Source: Oceanomicrobium pacificus | Lineage (GTDB): Bacteria; Pseudomonadota; Alphaproteobacteria; Rhodobacterales; Rhodobacteraceae | NCBI RefSeq assembly: GCF_009833495.1 | Contig: NZ_WUWG01000003.1 | Location: 310,001 to 374,000, forward strand | Direction: 5' to 3' | Length of the DNA: 64,000 nt | In this document: piece after piece, positions 52,966 through 63,083 of the stretch | How positions within the stretch are numbered: the first letter of the stretch is position 1 | Layout: each line of letters opens with the position of its first letter | Position numbers and translations under genes: made by a program | The notes under the pieces: generated by a model | Told to the model about the DNA's origin: nothing | The model's input: only the letters and a program-made list of their open reading frames with translations | Database searches by the model: none

Positions 52966-54339
52966 TCAGTTCAGGGCGACGAGTTTGCCGGGGTTCAGGA
53001 TATTGTCGGGGTCGAGCGCGCGTTTGATTTCGCTCATCACCGACCAGGCCTCTCCATGCTCCTGCTGCATGTAGCCGAGCTTGCCGATGCCCACCCCATG
53101 TTCGCCCGTCACCGTGCCGCCCATGTCGAGCGCACGCAGGCTGAGACGGTGCAGCAAGTCCTTGGCCGCGCGCTTCTCTGCCTCCGCCCCCGGGGTCAGA
53201 AGGAAGGTGCAGTGGAAGTTGCCGTCGCCCACATGGCCGAGCATCGGCCCGAGCAGCCCGCTCGCCTCGATATCGGCGCGGGTCTCGGTCACGGCCTCGG
53301 CGAGACGGGAGATCGGCACACAGATATCCGTCGCGATCGCGTCGCTTTCGGGCTTGAGGGACTTCTGGGCGTAGAACGCATTGTGCCGCATTTTCCAAAG
53401 CGCCGTGCGCTCCTCGGCCTTGGTGGACCAGCGGAAGTCGCCGCCGCCATGGCTGCGGACGATCTCGCCCACTGTCTCGGCCTGTTCGCGCACCGCGTTT
53501 TCCGACCCGTGAAACTCCAGGAACAGATGCGGCCGTTCCGGCAGGTCCGCCTTGGCATAGATGTTGAAGGCCCGCGCCGTCAGTTCGTCGACAAACTCGA
53601 TCCGCGCGACCGGAATGGCCATCTGGATCGTCTCGATCACCGTGTCGACGGCGGCACTGATATCGGGAAAGTCGCAGATCGCGGCCGAAATGGCCTCCGG
53701 CTGACCCTGCAGGCGCAGCGTCATTTCAGTGATGATGCCAAGCGTGCCTTCGGAGCCGATCATCAGGTGGGTCAGGTCGTAACCGGCCGAGCTCTTGCGG
53801 GCCCGCGACCCTGTCCGGATGATCCGCCCGTCGGCCAGCACCACCTCCATCGACAGGACATTTTCGCGCATCGTGCCGTAGCGCACCGCCGTGGTGCCCG
53901 AGGCCCGCGTCGCGGCCATCCCGCCGAGCGAGGCATTGGCGCCGGGATCGACCGGAAAGAACAGACCCGTGGCGCGCAACTCCGCGTTCAGGTCCTCGCG
54001 CGTGACACCGGGTTGCACGACCACGTCCATATCTTCCGGGTGAATCGCCAGAACCCGGTTCATGCGCATCATGTCGAGGCTGACGCCGCCGCGTACGGGC
54101 ACGGCATGGGCCTCCAGCGAAGTGCCGGTGCCCCAGGCGATGATCGGGCAGCCATGATCGGCGCAGATGCGCACGATGCGGCTGACCTCTTCCGTGGACT
54201 CTGGGAAGGCGACCGCATCCGCGGGGCGGTCGGGGAAATGGGTTTCGCTCCGGCCGTGGAATTCGCGGTCGGCCCGGCTGGTGCTGATCCGGTCCCCCAG
54301 CGCATCCTTCAGCGCGGCGATAGCGGTTTCGATTGTCAT
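52966..54339 (-). CDS. FAD-linked oxidase of the GlcD / D-lactate dehydrogenase family
   Basis: A 457-aa flavoprotein. The PCMH FAD-binding domain is in the first half (TEEVSRIVRICADHGCPII, PVDPGANASLGGMAATRASG), and the C-terminal half carries HVGDGNFHC and GEHGVGIGK, which define glycolate/D-lactate/D-2-hydroxyglutarate dehydrogenases. It oxidises a D-2-hydroxy acid and passes electrons to a quinone or cytochrome. The ATG at 54339 (MTIETAIAAL) is used; the frame continues to 54657 but overlaps the divergent thioesterase. No glcE or glcF is adjacent, which favours the stand-alone D-lactate type. Confidence 0.93.
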   Translation of the reverse strand: MTIETAIAALKDALGDRISTSRADREFHGRSETHFPDRPADAVAFPESTEEVSRIVRICADHGCPIIAWGTGTSLEAHAVPVRGGVSLDMMRMNRVLAIHPEDMDVVVQPGVTREDLNAELRATGLFFPVDPGANASLGGMAATRASGTTAVRYGTMRENVLSMEVVLADGRIIRTGSRARKSSAGYDLTHLMIGSEGTLGIITEMTLRLQGQPEAISAAICDFPDISAAVDTVIETIQMAIPVARIEFVDELTARAFNIYAKADLPERPHLFLEFHGSENAVREQAETVGEIVRSHGGGDFRWSTKAEERTALWKMRHNAFYAQKSLKPESDAIATDICVPISRLAEAVTETRADIEASGLLGPMLGHVGDGNFHCTFLLTPGAEAEKRAAKDLLHRLSLRALDMGGTVTGEHGVGIGKLGYMQQEHGEAWSVMSEIKRALDPDNILNPGKLVALN

Positions 54340-54398
54340 GGCATGCTCCGAAAACTCGCCGTAGCCTAAGGGGCGGAACGGGCGAGGGAAAGGCGAAT

Positions 54399-54908
54399 AT
54401 GGCGGAGCCAATCGGCGGGCATGACGGGCCTTATGACGCACCTGTGCGGATCGGTCCGAGACGGGTCGCGCGGGACTGGATCGACTATAACGGCCACATG
54501 AACGTGACCTATTACACGCAGGCCTTCGATGATGCGGTGGACGTGTTTCTGGCGCGCGAACTGGGGGTCGGCCCCGACTATGTCGCAGCTCAGGGGCAGG
54601 GACCCTATGCGCTCCAGTCCCATATGCATTATCTGGGTGAACTGCTGGAAGGCGCATCCTTTACGGTCGCGGTGCGTCTCCTCGATGCCGATGCCAAGCG
54701 CCTGCACCTGTTCATGGAACTGGTTGCGGATGAAACAGGCGACATCTCAGCCACTTGTGAGCAGGTGCTGATGAATGTCGACTTGACCCTCCGCCGCTCG
54801 ACCGCGTATCCCGAAAAGGTGCAAAGCCGCTTCCGGCGGATGCGCGACAATCACCGGAACCTGCCCGCGGTGGCGCAACAGGGCGCACCGATCGGCATCC
54901 GGCGGTGA
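54399..54908 (+). CDS. Hotdog-fold thioesterase (carnitine/betainyl-CoA type)
   Basis: A 169-aa acyl-CoA thioesterase. DWIDYNGHMNVTYYTQAFDDAVDVFL (split, about 27-52) contains the catalytic Asp/Asn pattern DYNGHMN seen in the group near carnitine dehydrogenases and betainyl-CoA thioesterases. Here it stands between a flavoenzyme and a chloride transporter, so the substrate is open. The ATG at 54399 is chosen because a longer frame would cross the divergent gene start. ClcA-like gene follows 13 bp later. Confidence 0.87.
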   Translation: MAEPIGGHDGPYDAPVRIGPRRVARDWIDYNGHMNVTYYTQAFDDAVDVFLARELGVGPDYVAAQGQGPYALQSHMHYLGELLEGASFTVAVRLLDADAKRLHLFMELVADETGDISATCEQVLMNVDLTLRRSTAYPEKVQSRFRRMRDNHRNLPAVAQQGAPIGIRR

Positions 54909-54921
54909 GGCAAGGGGACCC

Positions 54922-56604
54922 ATGATCGACCGGCTCAAGCTGAAGGCCCGGCGGCTCTGGCGCCGCAGCCGCCGCGATCTGTCCGACGCATGGGCCACGC
55001 TGCGCCAGAACGGCCCCGGCGAGGTGCAATTCTGGATCATCGCGCTGATCGTCGGCATCGCGGCCGGCACGGCGGCGCTGGCGTTCCGCGAGGCGATCAT
55101 CTGGCTGCAGGCCACTATCTATGGCGAGAGCGATTTCCGCCTTGCCAGTTTCGCGAGCGAACTCCCCTGGTTCCGCGTGCTCATCATTCCGATCATTGGC
55201 GGTCTGGTCGTCGGCCTCATCTTGTGGAAATTCACGCCCGACGGGCGTATCCGCTCGCTCGCCCATGTGATCGAGGGCGCCGCGATGCGCAACGGCCGGG
55301 TGGAGAAACGCGCAGGCCTCGCCTCGGCGCTCGCCTCGCTGATCACGCTATCTACCGGTGGATCGACGGGGCGGGAGGGGCCGGTCGTCCATATCGGCGC
55401 GGTGATTTCAAGCTGGGTGTCCAACAAGATCCGGGCCGACGGCGTCACCGCGCGGGACCTGATGGGCTGCGCCGCCGCAGCCGCCGTATCCGCGAGCTTC
55501 AATGCCCCGATCGCCGGGGCAATTTTCGCCATGGAAGTGGTCCTGCGCCATTTCGCCATGCACGCGTTCGCGCCCATCGTCATCGCCTCGGTCTCCGGCA
55601 CGGTCATCTCGCGGCTCTATTCGGGCAATGTGCCGGAATTCACGCTGCCCTCGCACACACTTGCCTTCTATGTCGAACTGCCGGCCTTCCTGATCCTTGG
55701 GATCATCTGCGGGCTGGTTGCGGTGGTGATGATGCGCACGATCTTCGTGGCCGAACGGCTGGGGGACCGGATGCAGGCCGCGACCCGCATGCCCACCTGG
55801 GCCCGCCCGGCTGTTGCCGGTGCGATGCTGGGGCTGATCGCCATCTTCTTCCCCCATATCATCGGCGTCGGCTACGAGACGACGAACATGGCGCTTTCAG
55901 GTGACCTGCTCTTCTGGAATGCGGTCGTCTTTGCGATCGTCAAGGTGATCGCCGTGGCCATCACCATGGCCGGGCGCATGGGCGGCGGGATCTTTTCGCC
56001 GTCGCTCATGATGGGGGCGCTCACGGGCATCGCCTTCGGCTGGGTCGCCACGGCCATCTTCCCGACCGTATCGGGTGCGCATACGCTCTATGCGCTGGCC
56101 GGTATGGGGGCGCTGGCCGCGGCCGTGCTCGGCGCGCCCATTTCCACCATCCTGATCGTGTTCGAGATGACAGGCGACTGGCAGGCGGGGATCGCTGTCA
56201 TGGCCTCCGTGTCGCTCGCGACCGCATTTTCGAGCCGGCTCGTCGACCGCTCCTTCTTCCTGACCCAATTGGAACAGCGCGACATCCATCTGGCGGCTGG
56301 TCCGCAAGAATATCTGCTGGCCACGATCCATGTCGGCGCGGTGATGCGCCCGCGCGGGGTGGAGAACGGCGCGTCGGACACGCAAAGCTGGGAACTCGTG
56401 GATCAGGGCGTGACCCTCGCGCCCGGCGACACGCTGGAAACCGCGATGCCGCTCTTCCAGAAACTCGGAATGGATTTCATTCCGGTGACGCGCCCGGGCG
56501 CAGAAGGGGAGGCGCCCGACCTGATCGGTGCGCTTTTCCTTGTCGATGCGTTGCGGTCCTACAACAGGGCGCTGGCCGAATGCGCGGCGGAGGAACATTC
56601 CTGA
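54922..56604 (+). CDS. CLC family chloride channel / H+-Cl- antiporter
   Basis: A 560-aa inner-membrane CLC protein with a cytoplasmic C-terminal region (about 460-560). The gate glutamate Glu152 is present in GREGP (150-154), and GGGIFSPSLMMGA is the second anion motif. The first motif, normally GSGIP, appears replaced by RIRSLAHVI at about 109-117. The C-terminal part resembles a degenerate CBS pair (LLATIHVGAVM, LIGALFLVDAL). Family members move chloride with or without protons; the gate Glu favours antiport. Ends in a short convergent gap with the DUF427 gene. Confidence 0.92.
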   Translation: MIDRLKLKARRLWRRSRRDLSDAWATLRQNGPGEVQFWIIALIVGIAAGTAALAFREAIIWLQATIYGESDFRLASFASELPWFRVLIIPIIGGLVVGLILWKFTPDGRIRSLAHVIEGAAMRNGRVEKRAGLASALASLITLSTGGSTGREGPVVHIGAVISSWVSNKIRADGVTARDLMGCAAAAAVSASFNAPIAGAIFAMEVVLRHFAMHAFAPIVIASVSGTVISRLYSGNVPEFTLPSHTLAFYVELPAFLILGIICGLVAVVMMRTIFVAERLGDRMQAATRMPTWARPAVAGAMLGLIAIFFPHIIGVGYETTNMALSGDLLFWNAVVFAIVKVIAVAITMAGRMGGGIFSPSLMMGALTGIAFGWVATAIFPTVSGAHTLYALAGMGALAAAVLGAPISTILIVFEMTGDWQAGIAVMASVSLATAFSSRLVDRSFFLTQLEQRDIHLAAGPQEYLLATIHVGAVMRPRGVENGASDTQSWELVDQGVTLAPGDTLETAMPLFQKLGMDFIPVTRPGAEGEAPDLIGALFLVDALRSYNRALAECAAEEHS

Positions 56605-56626
56605 CGCCGCGCGGGCATTGTGCGGA

Positions 56627-56971
56627 TCAGAGCTGTTCGACCGCCACCCGGTCCTTGTCGAAGGCCAGATGCCCGCGGATCGCCTCGGCCTGCGGCAGAG
56701 GATCCTCGTAGGACCAGACCGCATCGGCGATGAGCCCGCTCTTGGCGACGATCCCGTAGTAGCTCGCGTCTCCCTTGTGCGGGCAGCGGGTGCGCGTGTC
56801 CGACGGTTCGATGAAGGGCATCGAGATATCCGCGCGCGGGAAGTAGATGACCGGTTTCAGCCCCTTTTCGCGCAGTTCCAGCGCGTTGCTGCTCTCGCCC
56901 AGCACGGCGCCGCCCGCGCGCACCACCCAAGTGCCGGGGGCCGGCACGATCTCGATCACGGATTCACTCAT
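56627..56971 (-). CDS. DUF427 domain-containing protein
   Basis: A 114-aa soluble protein that is nearly all DUF427 domain. VVRAGGAVLGESSNALELRE, RADISMPFIEPSDTRTRCPHKGDASYYG and AVWSYEDPLPQAEAIRGHLAFD are the three conserved blocks. The single Cys in TRCPHKG is invariant in the family. The fold is a small beta-sandwich of unknown activity. It lies 90 bp downstream of the aminopeptidase P gene, with a palindrome in between. Confidence 0.9.
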   Translation of the reverse strand: MSESVIEIVPAPGTWVVRAGGAVLGESSNALELREKGLKPVIYFPRADISMPFIEPSDTRTRCPHKGDASYYGIVAKSGLIADAVWSYEDPLPQAEAIRGHLAFDKDRVAVEQL

Positions 56972-57011
56972 TCATGCTCTCCTCTGTTGGGCGGACCCTA
57001 GCATGGCGCAG

Positions 57012-57037
57012 GGCGCGGCACCATTGGTGCGCCGCGC
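57012..57037. repeat. Palindromic element sharing a 17-mer with 63372-63388
   Basis: GC-rich inverted repeat centred on CACCATTGGTG in the gap between DUF427 and aminopeptidase P genes. The 17 bases at 57018-57034 recur exactly at 63372-63388. No T-run; probably a dispersed terminator-like or REP-type element. Confidence 0.5.
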
Positions 57038-57061
57038 CTGTCACCCTATCTTCAAACTGCA

Positions 57062-58864
57062 TCAGACCGGGGCGCAGGAGGCTTCTAGCCAGTCCCGCAC
57101 CGCGCCGTCCACCTGCGGTCCGACCTCGGCCAGAACGCGGGCGTGATAGGCATCGAGCCATGCCCGCTGTTCGGCGGTCAGGAGCGCGGGCAGGATCATC
57201 CGCCGGTCGATCGGCACGAGCGTCAGCGTCTCGAAGCCCAGCATGTCGCGGTCGCCGCCATCGACGGGAGCGGGGGGCGTGACGACGAGCAGGTTCTCGA
57301 TCCGGATGCCAAAGGCACCTGTTTTGTAATAGCCCGGTTCGTTCGACAGGATCATGCCGGGCTCCAGCGGCACGGTGGAGCGGCGCGACAGGCCCTGCGG
57401 CCCTTCATGCACGCCGAGATAGGCGCCCACGCCATGACCCGTGCCATGGTCATAGTCGAGACCGGCCGACCAGAGCGGACGCCGCGCCACCGCGTCGAGG
57501 TCGCGGCCCGCCAGTCCGGCCGGCCAGCGCAGACGCGACATGTCGATCATGCCCGCGAGCACCAGCGTGAAGGCGCGGCAGGCCTCCGGCGGCGGCGTCC
57601 CGATGGCCATGGTGCGGGTGATGTCCGTCGTGCCGTCGCGATACTGCGCGCCGCTGTCGACGAGCAGCACGTCATTCTCCGCCAATGTGCGGTTGCTGTC
57701 CTCGGTGACGCGGTAATGCACGATGGCGCCGTTCGGTCCGCTGCCCGAGATCGTCTCGAAGGAGATATCCTCCAGCACGCCCGTGTCGGCGCGGAACCCT
57801 TCCAGCGCGGTTGCAATGTCGATCTCCGTCCGCGGTCCGTCGCCGGCGCCGGTGTCGAGCCAGTGCAGGAAACGCACCATGGCCGCGCCGTCACGCAGAT
57901 GAGCGGCACGGGCGCCGGAAATCTCGGCCTCGGTCTTGCGGGCGCGGGGCAGGGCGCAGGGATCGGCCAGATCGACCTGTTCGGCCGATCCCTCGCCCAA
58001 TCGGTCGGCCACCCAGACGGGGGCGCTTTTCGGGTCCACGCCGACCGGTCCGGCGAGCGCGGCCAGCGCGGCACCGAACCCGTCCGGCGGTGCCACCGCC
58101 ACGTCCGGACCCAGATGGGCGCGCAGGTCCGCGTCAAGCTTCGCGTCATCACAGAAAAGGGTCACGGCCGCGTCCGAGCCGATGATCGCGAAAGCATGGG
58201 GCACGGGTGTGCGCTCGATATCCGCGCCTCGGATGTTCAGAAGCCAGGCAATGCTCTCGGGCAGAGTCAGCACCATCGCGCTGACACCGGCCTCGCGCAG
58301 GGCGTCCGCGATCTCCGCGCGCTTGTCGGCATGGCTGCGGCCGGCCAGATCGTCGGGGTGGATCCGCACCGCACCTTTCGGCGCGTCGGGCTGGTCGCGC
58401 CAGACCCTGTCGATCAGGTTCGGGCAGGGCACGAGCGACACCTGCCGGTCCTCCAGCGCGTCTGCGAACCGGTCCAACTCGTCGCGCGTGTGGAGCCACG
58501 GATCATAGCCGATCCGCCCGCCCTGCGGCAGTTGTTCGGCGATCCAGTGGATCGGTCCGTCATCGAGAAGCGACGCCGTCTGGAACGCCTCCGTGTCGAC
58601 CTGATCGGCCACCTGCAACGTATAGCGCCCGTCGACAAAGACGGCGGCAGTGTCGCGGAGCGCAACCGCAAGTCCGGCAGAGCCGGTAAAACCGGTCAGC
58701 CAGGCCAGCCGTTCGTCGCGCGGGGCGACATTCTCGCCCATATGGGCATCGCCGCGCGGCACCAGAAATCCGGCGACCCCATGTTCGAGCATCTGGTCGC
58801 GCAAAGCGGACAGCCGGTCCGCGCCCGTGTCCGGCGATGTGGTGGCTTGAAAGGTCTGGAACAT
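57062..58864 (-). CDS. Xaa-Pro aminopeptidase (aminopeptidase P)
   Basis: A 600-aa metallopeptidase that removes N-terminal residues before proline. The two N-terminal creatinase-like domains (about 15-310) precede the pita-bread domain. Dinuclear metal ligands are Asp403, Asp414, His477, Glu509 and Glu523, within VDSGAQYRDGTTD, GTGHGVGAYLGVHEG, ILSNEPGYY and GIRIENL. The three-domain, 600-aa form resembles eukaryotic cytosolic APP1 and is common in alphaproteobacteria. Cytoplasmic, no signal peptide. Monocistronic. Confidence 0.95.
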   Translation of the reverse strand: MFQTFQATTSPDTGADRLSALRDQMLEHGVAGFLVPRGDAHMGENVAPRDERLAWLTGFTGSAGLAVALRDTAAVFVDGRYTLQVADQVDTEAFQTASLLDDGPIHWIAEQLPQGGRIGYDPWLHTRDELDRFADALEDRQVSLVPCPNLIDRVWRDQPDAPKGAVRIHPDDLAGRSHADKRAEIADALREAGVSAMVLTLPESIAWLLNIRGADIERTPVPHAFAIIGSDAAVTLFCDDAKLDADLRAHLGPDVAVAPPDGFGAALAALAGPVGVDPKSAPVWVADRLGEGSAEQVDLADPCALPRARKTEAEISGARAAHLRDGAAMVRFLHWLDTGAGDGPRTEIDIATALEGFRADTGVLEDISFETISGSGPNGAIVHYRVTEDSNRTLAENDVLLVDSGAQYRDGTTDITRTMAIGTPPPEACRAFTLVLAGMIDMSRLRWPAGLAGRDLDAVARRPLWSAGLDYDHGTGHGVGAYLGVHEGPQGLSRRSTVPLEPGMILSNEPGYYKTGAFGIRIENLLVVTPPAPVDGGDRDMLGFETLTLVPIDRRMILPALLTAEQRAWLDAYHARVLAEVGPQVDGAVRDWLEASCAPV

Positions 58865-59001
58865 GAAGGGCCTCCGTTAAGCAAAATCGCGCCGACGTGC
58901 GATTGCGCTATTTGAACCTGTTAGCGCCAGTTTCTATCATGGTGGCTGAGGACCCTGAACACCCAATCGTCGCCTGACGTCACGACCGGATACCACGCCC
59001 C

Positions 59002-59322
59002 ATGCTGCTCCTGCTTTCGCTCCTGTTCTTCGCGCTTGCGCTCGTGCGCACGACATTCGACTGGCAGGCGACCGTGTCGCAGGGCGATGCGTTCCGCTTC
59101 TCCGACATTGGCGAGACGTGGTTTGCGTTGCACCCGTCGAGCCTGCAGATGTTCCAGCCTGCGGTGGAGCGCTATATCTCCGTCTGGCTCTGGGAATCGG
59201 TGCTGCAACCGGTGCTGCTCTGGCCGCTCGCGCCGGTTCTGGCCGTGCTCGGGCTCATCTTCTGGTGGCTCGCGCGTCGCAAGCGCCGGCGGAAGGACAA
59301 GTCGCCCTTCGCTGGCCGTTGA
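59002..59322 (+). CDS. Hypothetical membrane protein (106 aa) next to cobT
   Basis: Two hydrophobic segments (about 1-15 and 64-90) enclose an extracytoplasmic loop of about 45 residues, and the C-terminus ends in a strongly basic cluster (RRKRRRKDK), so both ends are probably cytoplasmic. Its ATG is 137 bp from the divergent aminopeptidase P start and its stop is 18 bp from the convergent cobT stop. No known family. The ribosome site before it is weak. Confidence 0.72.
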   Translation: MLLLLSLLFFALALVRTTFDWQATVSQGDAFRFSDIGETWFALHPSSLQMFQPAVERYISVWLWESVLQPVLLWPLAPVLAVLGLIFWWLARRKRRRKDKSPFAGR

Positions 59323-59340
59323 ACGCGAGAGCCGGTCAGG

Positions 59341-61215
59341 TCAGCCGCGGGCGATGCCGCGGACGCGGGCTTTGGCGCGCAACGGATCGCTGTCGAACAG
59401 TGCGGCCAGCTGTTCGGTGATCGCGCCAGCGAGCTGTTCCACATCCGTGATCGTCACCGCGCGGTCGTAATAGCGCGTCACATCGTGGCCGATGCCGATG
59501 GCGATCAGTTCCACCGCTTTGCGCTTTTCGACCATCTCGATCACGTCGCGCAGATGCTTTTCGAGATAGTTGGCCGGATTGACCGACAGGGTGGAATCAT
59601 CGACCGGCGCGCCGTCTGAAATGACCATCAGCACCTTGCGGGCCTCGGGACGGGCCAGCATCCGGCGCTGCGCCCATTCCAGCGCCTCGCCGTCGATATT
59701 TTCCTTCAGCAGACCCTCTTTCATCATCAGGCCCAGATTGGGCCGCGCGCGGCGCCACGGGGCGTCGGCGGATTTGTAGATGATGTGGCGCAGGTCGTTG
59801 AGCCGCCCCGGCAGCGGCTCGCGCCCCGCCTTGAGCCAGTCCTCGCGGCTCTGGCCGCCTTTCCACGCGCGGGTGGTGAAGCCGAGAATCTCGCATTTCA
59901 CCTGACAGCGTTCCAGCGTGCGGGCCAGCACATCGGCGCAGATCGCAGCGATCGAGATCGGGCGGCCGCGCATCGAGCCGGAATTGTCCAGAAGCAGCGT
60001 TACGACCGTGTCGCGGAACTCCATGTCCTTTTCCTGCTTGAAGGAGAGCGGCGTGGTGGGATTGGCCACAACCCGCGCGAGCCGCGCGGCGTCCAGCATT
60101 CCCTCTTCGAGGTCGAACTCCCAGCTGCGGTTCTGCTGCGCCTGCAGGCGGCGCTGCAACCGGTTGGCCAGCCGCGAAACGGCCCCCTTGAGCGGTTCCA
60201 ACTGCAGGTCGAGATAGGCGCGGAGCCGTTCCAGCTCCACCGGATCGGCCAAGTCCTCGGCCATGATCTCCTCGTCATGGGCGGTGCTGAAGACCTTGTA
60301 TTCGGGATCGGCCTCGCTGTGCGGGGCGGGGGCGGGCTCCTCCTGCGGCGGGTCGCCATCCTCTGTCTGCGCATCCTCGGTCAGGTCGGGATCGTCGCTA
60401 TCCTCCATCGAGACCTGGGCCTGCTGCTGGTCGGCCTGGTCGCTCGACTGGTCTTCGGGCGATTCCTCGTATTCGGCGCTCTCGTCTTCGTTGTCGCCGC
60501 TCTCGTCGGGCTGGTCGGTCTCGTCCTGATCGGTTTCCTGTTCAAGCTCGCTCTCATCCTCGCGCTCGTCAGGATCCTCGCCCAGCTGGTCGCCATAGCC
60601 CAGATCCTTGATGACCTGACGGGTCAGCTTCGCGAAGGCCGTCTGGTCGGACAGGTTTTCGCTCAGATCGCCGAGGCTCTCGCCCGCCTGGCTTTCCAGA
60701 AAACCGCGCCAGAGGTCGAGCACATTCTGCGCCCCTTCGGGCAGGGCGCGGCCGGTTGCCTGTTCGCGCAGCAGGAAGCCGGCGGCCTCGGCCAGCGGGG
60801 CCTGGCTCGCCTCGCTCATCTGGGCATAGCCGAGCTTGCGGCCCTCAGCCTCGATCTTGGCGTCGATATTGCCGGCCGTGCCGGGCATAGCGCGCGCGCC
60901 CATCGCCTCGCAGCGGGCGGTCTCCATCGCCTCGTAAAGGGCCGACGCGACCTCTCCGGTCGGCGCGTAGCGGGCATGGGTGCCGGCATCGTGGAACCGC
61001 AGCCGCAGCGCATAGGCATCGGCCGTGCCGCGTGCCAGCAGCACTTCCTCGGTGCTCATCCGGCGCGTCACCTGCGGCAGGCGCATCGAATCGCCCGCCA
61101 GCCCCGGCGGATCGACTGAATAGCTGACGGAAAGCTCGCCCTCGTTGGCCATGGCCTTGGTGGCTTCGGCCAAAGCCTTCTTGAACGGATCGGACGGGTT
61201 GTCGCTCTGCTTCAT
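59341..61215 (-). CDS. cobT: Aerobic cobaltochelatase subunit CobT
   Basis: A 624-aa subunit that, with CobS and CobN, inserts cobalt into hydrogenobyrinate diamide in aerobic cobalamin synthesis. After an N-terminal helical domain there is a very acidic stretch at about 213-306, then a von Willebrand A domain with the MIDAS Asp410-x-Ser412-x-Ser414 ([11 protein letters not shown]). CobS and CobT form an AAA+ chaperone-like motor on CobN. It lies 31 bp downstream of cobS on the same strand. CobN is not in this window. Confidence 0.96.
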   Translation of the reverse strand: MKQSDNPSDPFKKALAEATKAMANEGELSVSYSVDPPGLAGDSMRLPQVTRRMSTEEVLLARGTADAYALRLRFHDAGTHARYAPTGEVASALYEAMETARCEAMGARAMPGTAGNIDAKIEAEGRKLGYAQMSEASQAPLAEAAGFLLREQATGRALPEGAQNVLDLWRGFLESQAGESLGDLSENLSDQTAFAKLTRQVIKDLGYGDQLGEDPDEREDESELEQETDQDETDQPDESGDNEDESAEYEESPEDQSSDQADQQQAQVSMEDSDDPDLTEDAQTEDGDPPQEEPAPAPHSEADPEYKVFSTAHDEEIMAEDLADPVELERLRAYLDLQLEPLKGAVSRLANRLQRRLQAQQNRSWEFDLEEGMLDAARLARVVANPTTPLSFKQEKDMEFRDTVVTLLLDNSGSMRGRPISIAAICADVLARTLERCQVKCEILGFTTRAWKGGQSREDWLKAGREPLPGRLNDLRHIIYKSADAPWRRARPNLGLMMKEGLLKENIDGEALEWAQRRMLARPEARKVLMVISDGAPVDDSTLSVNPANYLEKHLRDVIEMVEKRKAVELIAIGIGHDVTRYYDRAVTITDVEQLAGAITEQLAALFDSDPLRAKARVRGIARG

Positions 61216-61246
61216 CGGGGTCCCTTCAGGCCGCCGCGTGCGGCGG

Positions 61247-62233
61247 TCAGCCGAGGCTCAGCGAGACGGCGCTCTCGGGCAGTTCCTCGTCAAAACAGCG
61301 CTGGTAGAACTCGGCAACGGTCTGCCGCTCCAGTTCGTCGCATTTGTTGAGGAAGGTCAGGCGGAAAGCGAAACCGACATCGCCGAAAATCTCCGCATTC
61401 TGCGCCCAGGTGATCACGGTGCGCGGGCTCATCACGGTGGAGATGTCCCCGTTCATGAAGGCCGCGCGCGACAGGTCGGCCACGGTCACCATCCGGTTGA
61501 TGGTCCGGCGTCCCGATTCCGTGTTGTAATGCGGGTTCTTGCCCAGAACGATGGCCGCTTCGGCGTCATGGCTCAGATAGTTGAGCGTGGCGACGATCGA
61601 CCAGCGGTCCATCTGGCCCTGGTTGATCTGCTGGGTGCCGTGATAGAGGCCCGTCGTGTCGCCCAGCCCGACCGTGTTGGCGGTGGCGAAGATGCGGAAA
61701 TAGGGGTTCGGCGTGATGACCTCGTTCTGGTCGAGAAGCGTCAGCTTGCCCTCCACCTCCAGCACCCGCTGGATCACGAACATCACGTCAGGGCGGCCGG
61801 CATCATATTCGTCGAAAACGATGGCCGTCGGGTTGCGCAGTGCCCAGGGCAGGATGCCTTCCTGGAACTCGGTCACCTGCTTGCCGTCGCGCAGCTTGAT
61901 CGCATCCTTGCCGATCAGGTCGATGCGGCTGATATGGCTGTCGAGGTTGACGCGCACGCAGGGCCAGTTGAGCCGTGCGGCCACCTGTTCGATATGGGTC
62001 GACTTGCCGGTGCCGTGATAGCCTTGGATCATCACGCGGCGGTTGTTGCGGAACCCGGCCAGGATGGCGAGCGTGGTGTCGGGGTCGAACTTGTAGGTGC
62101 TGTCCACCTCGGGCACGCGGTCGCTGCGGTCGGCAAAGCCGCGCAGGGTCATGTTCGAGTCGATGCCGAACGTCTCGCGGACGCTGATCTCTTCGGTCGG
62201 TTTCGCGGAAATGTCCAACATGCCGTCTGCCAC
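61247..62233 (-). CDS. cobS: Aerobic cobaltochelatase subunit CobS
   Basis: A 328-aa AAA+ ATPase of cobaltochelatase. Walker [10 protein letters not shown] is at 71-79 and Walker [10 protein letters not shown] about 143-151; [24 protein letters not shown] is the sensor region. I start at the GTG at 62233, which gives the standard N-terminus ([14 protein letters not shown]) and an AAGGAA ribosome site 9 nt upstream; the frame extends to 62428 without a better start. Operon with cobT. Confidence 0.95.
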   Translation of the reverse strand: MADGMLDISAKPTEEISVRETFGIDSNMTLRGFADRSDRVPEVDSTYKFDPDTTLAILAGFRNNRRVMIQGYHGTGKSTHIEQVAARLNWPCVRVNLDSHISRIDLIGKDAIKLRDGKQVTEFQEGILPWALRNPTAIVFDEYDAGRPDVMFVIQRVLEVEGKLTLLDQNEVITPNPYFRIFATANTVGLGDTTGLYHGTQQINQGQMDRWSIVATLNYLSHDAEAAIVLGKNPHYNTESGRRTINRMVTVADLSRAAFMNGDISTVMSPRTVITWAQNAEIFGDVGFAFRLTFLNKCDELERQTVAEFYQRCFDEELPESAVSLSLG

Positions 62234-62357
62234 TGTGTGAGGTTCCTTCACTCGCGCGTTTCGTCCCTTGCCTTGTGAAGCATCCGACCCGCCGGTGCAA
62301 GGGCCTGCCCCCGCAGCGTCACCGGGGCGTGAAACGGGCGGCGCGGGCAGGGGCCTG

Positions 62358-62987
62358 TCAGTCGCGGAAGGACCGGCTGACCTTGATCTGGTCCCAGGCC
62401 CAGACGACCTCCGCGAGCCGTTCCTCATCGTCGCGCTTGCCGCCGTTGAGATCGGGGTGCAACACCTTGACGAGCGCCTTGTAGAGCTTGCGGATCTCGC
62501 TCTTGGTCATGCTGTCATCGGCTTCGAGGATCTCGACCGCCTTGCGCTCGGTCGGCGGCAGTTTGCGGCGCGACTGGCCAGCGGCACCCGCGGCCGGGTT
62601 GATCGTCGCATTGTCGCCGAGAATCTCCATCGGATCGTCGAAGCCGAACCGCTGCCACGCGCGGCCTTCCTTGTCCTTCATCGGCTTGGTCGAGCGTTCC
62701 CAGACCTTGTCGGCCGCGAACTGCTTTTCCATCTCGCTCTCGGAATGGTTCTCGAAGAAATTCCATTTCTGGTTGTACTCGCGGATATGGTCGAGGCAGA
62801 ACCAGTAGAATTCGTCCAGATTGTCCGGCGAACGCGGCGCGCGGAACTTGCCGGGATTGGTGCAGCCCTCCTTGTGGCAGGGCCGGGAACTGGTCTCCAC
62901 CGCGCCGGACATGCCACGCCGGCGGGCGCGGCGCTTCTTGTCGGCCGAAACGGAGATGTCGAATTCAAACGGAGACCGCCTGTTCAT
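62358..62987 (-). CDS. J-domain protein with putative N-terminal zinc site
   Basis: A 209-aa DnaJ-like co-chaperone in which the J domain is C-terminal (about 150-205), with HPD at 177-179, needed to stimulate DnaK. The N-terminal half has Cys37/His38/Cys42 and Cys64/His67 (CHKEGC, FCLDH), a possible metal site, and a conserved aromatic stretch ([20 protein letters not shown]). This arrangement is typical of Rhodobacterales and Rhizobiales proteins next to cobS, but its client is unknown. It lies 124 bp upstream of cobS and is divergent from bolA. Confidence 0.92.
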   Translation of the reverse strand: MNRRSPFEFDISVSADKKRRARRRGMSGAVETSSRPCHKEGCTNPGKFRAPRSPDNLDEFYWFCLDHIREYNQKWNFFENHSESEMEKQFAADKVWERSTKPMKDKEGRAWQRFGFDDPMEILGDNATINPAAGAAGQSRRKLPPTERKAVEILEADDSMTKSEIRKLYKALVKVLHPDLNGGKRDDEERLAEVVWAWDQIKVSRSFRD

Positions 62988-63083
62988 CAGAAATGTCTTT
63001 CCGGGTCAGTTTTCGAGTCGAGGCGCACATACTAATGTTTTATGGAGTGTCGCCAAGACCCCATTCTTCACGGAAAGGCCAGC

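Noticed and set aside
54340-54657. N-terminal extension of the FAD oxidase
   Set aside because: It would overlap the divergent thioesterase gene and is Arg/Pro-rich without resemblance to the family.
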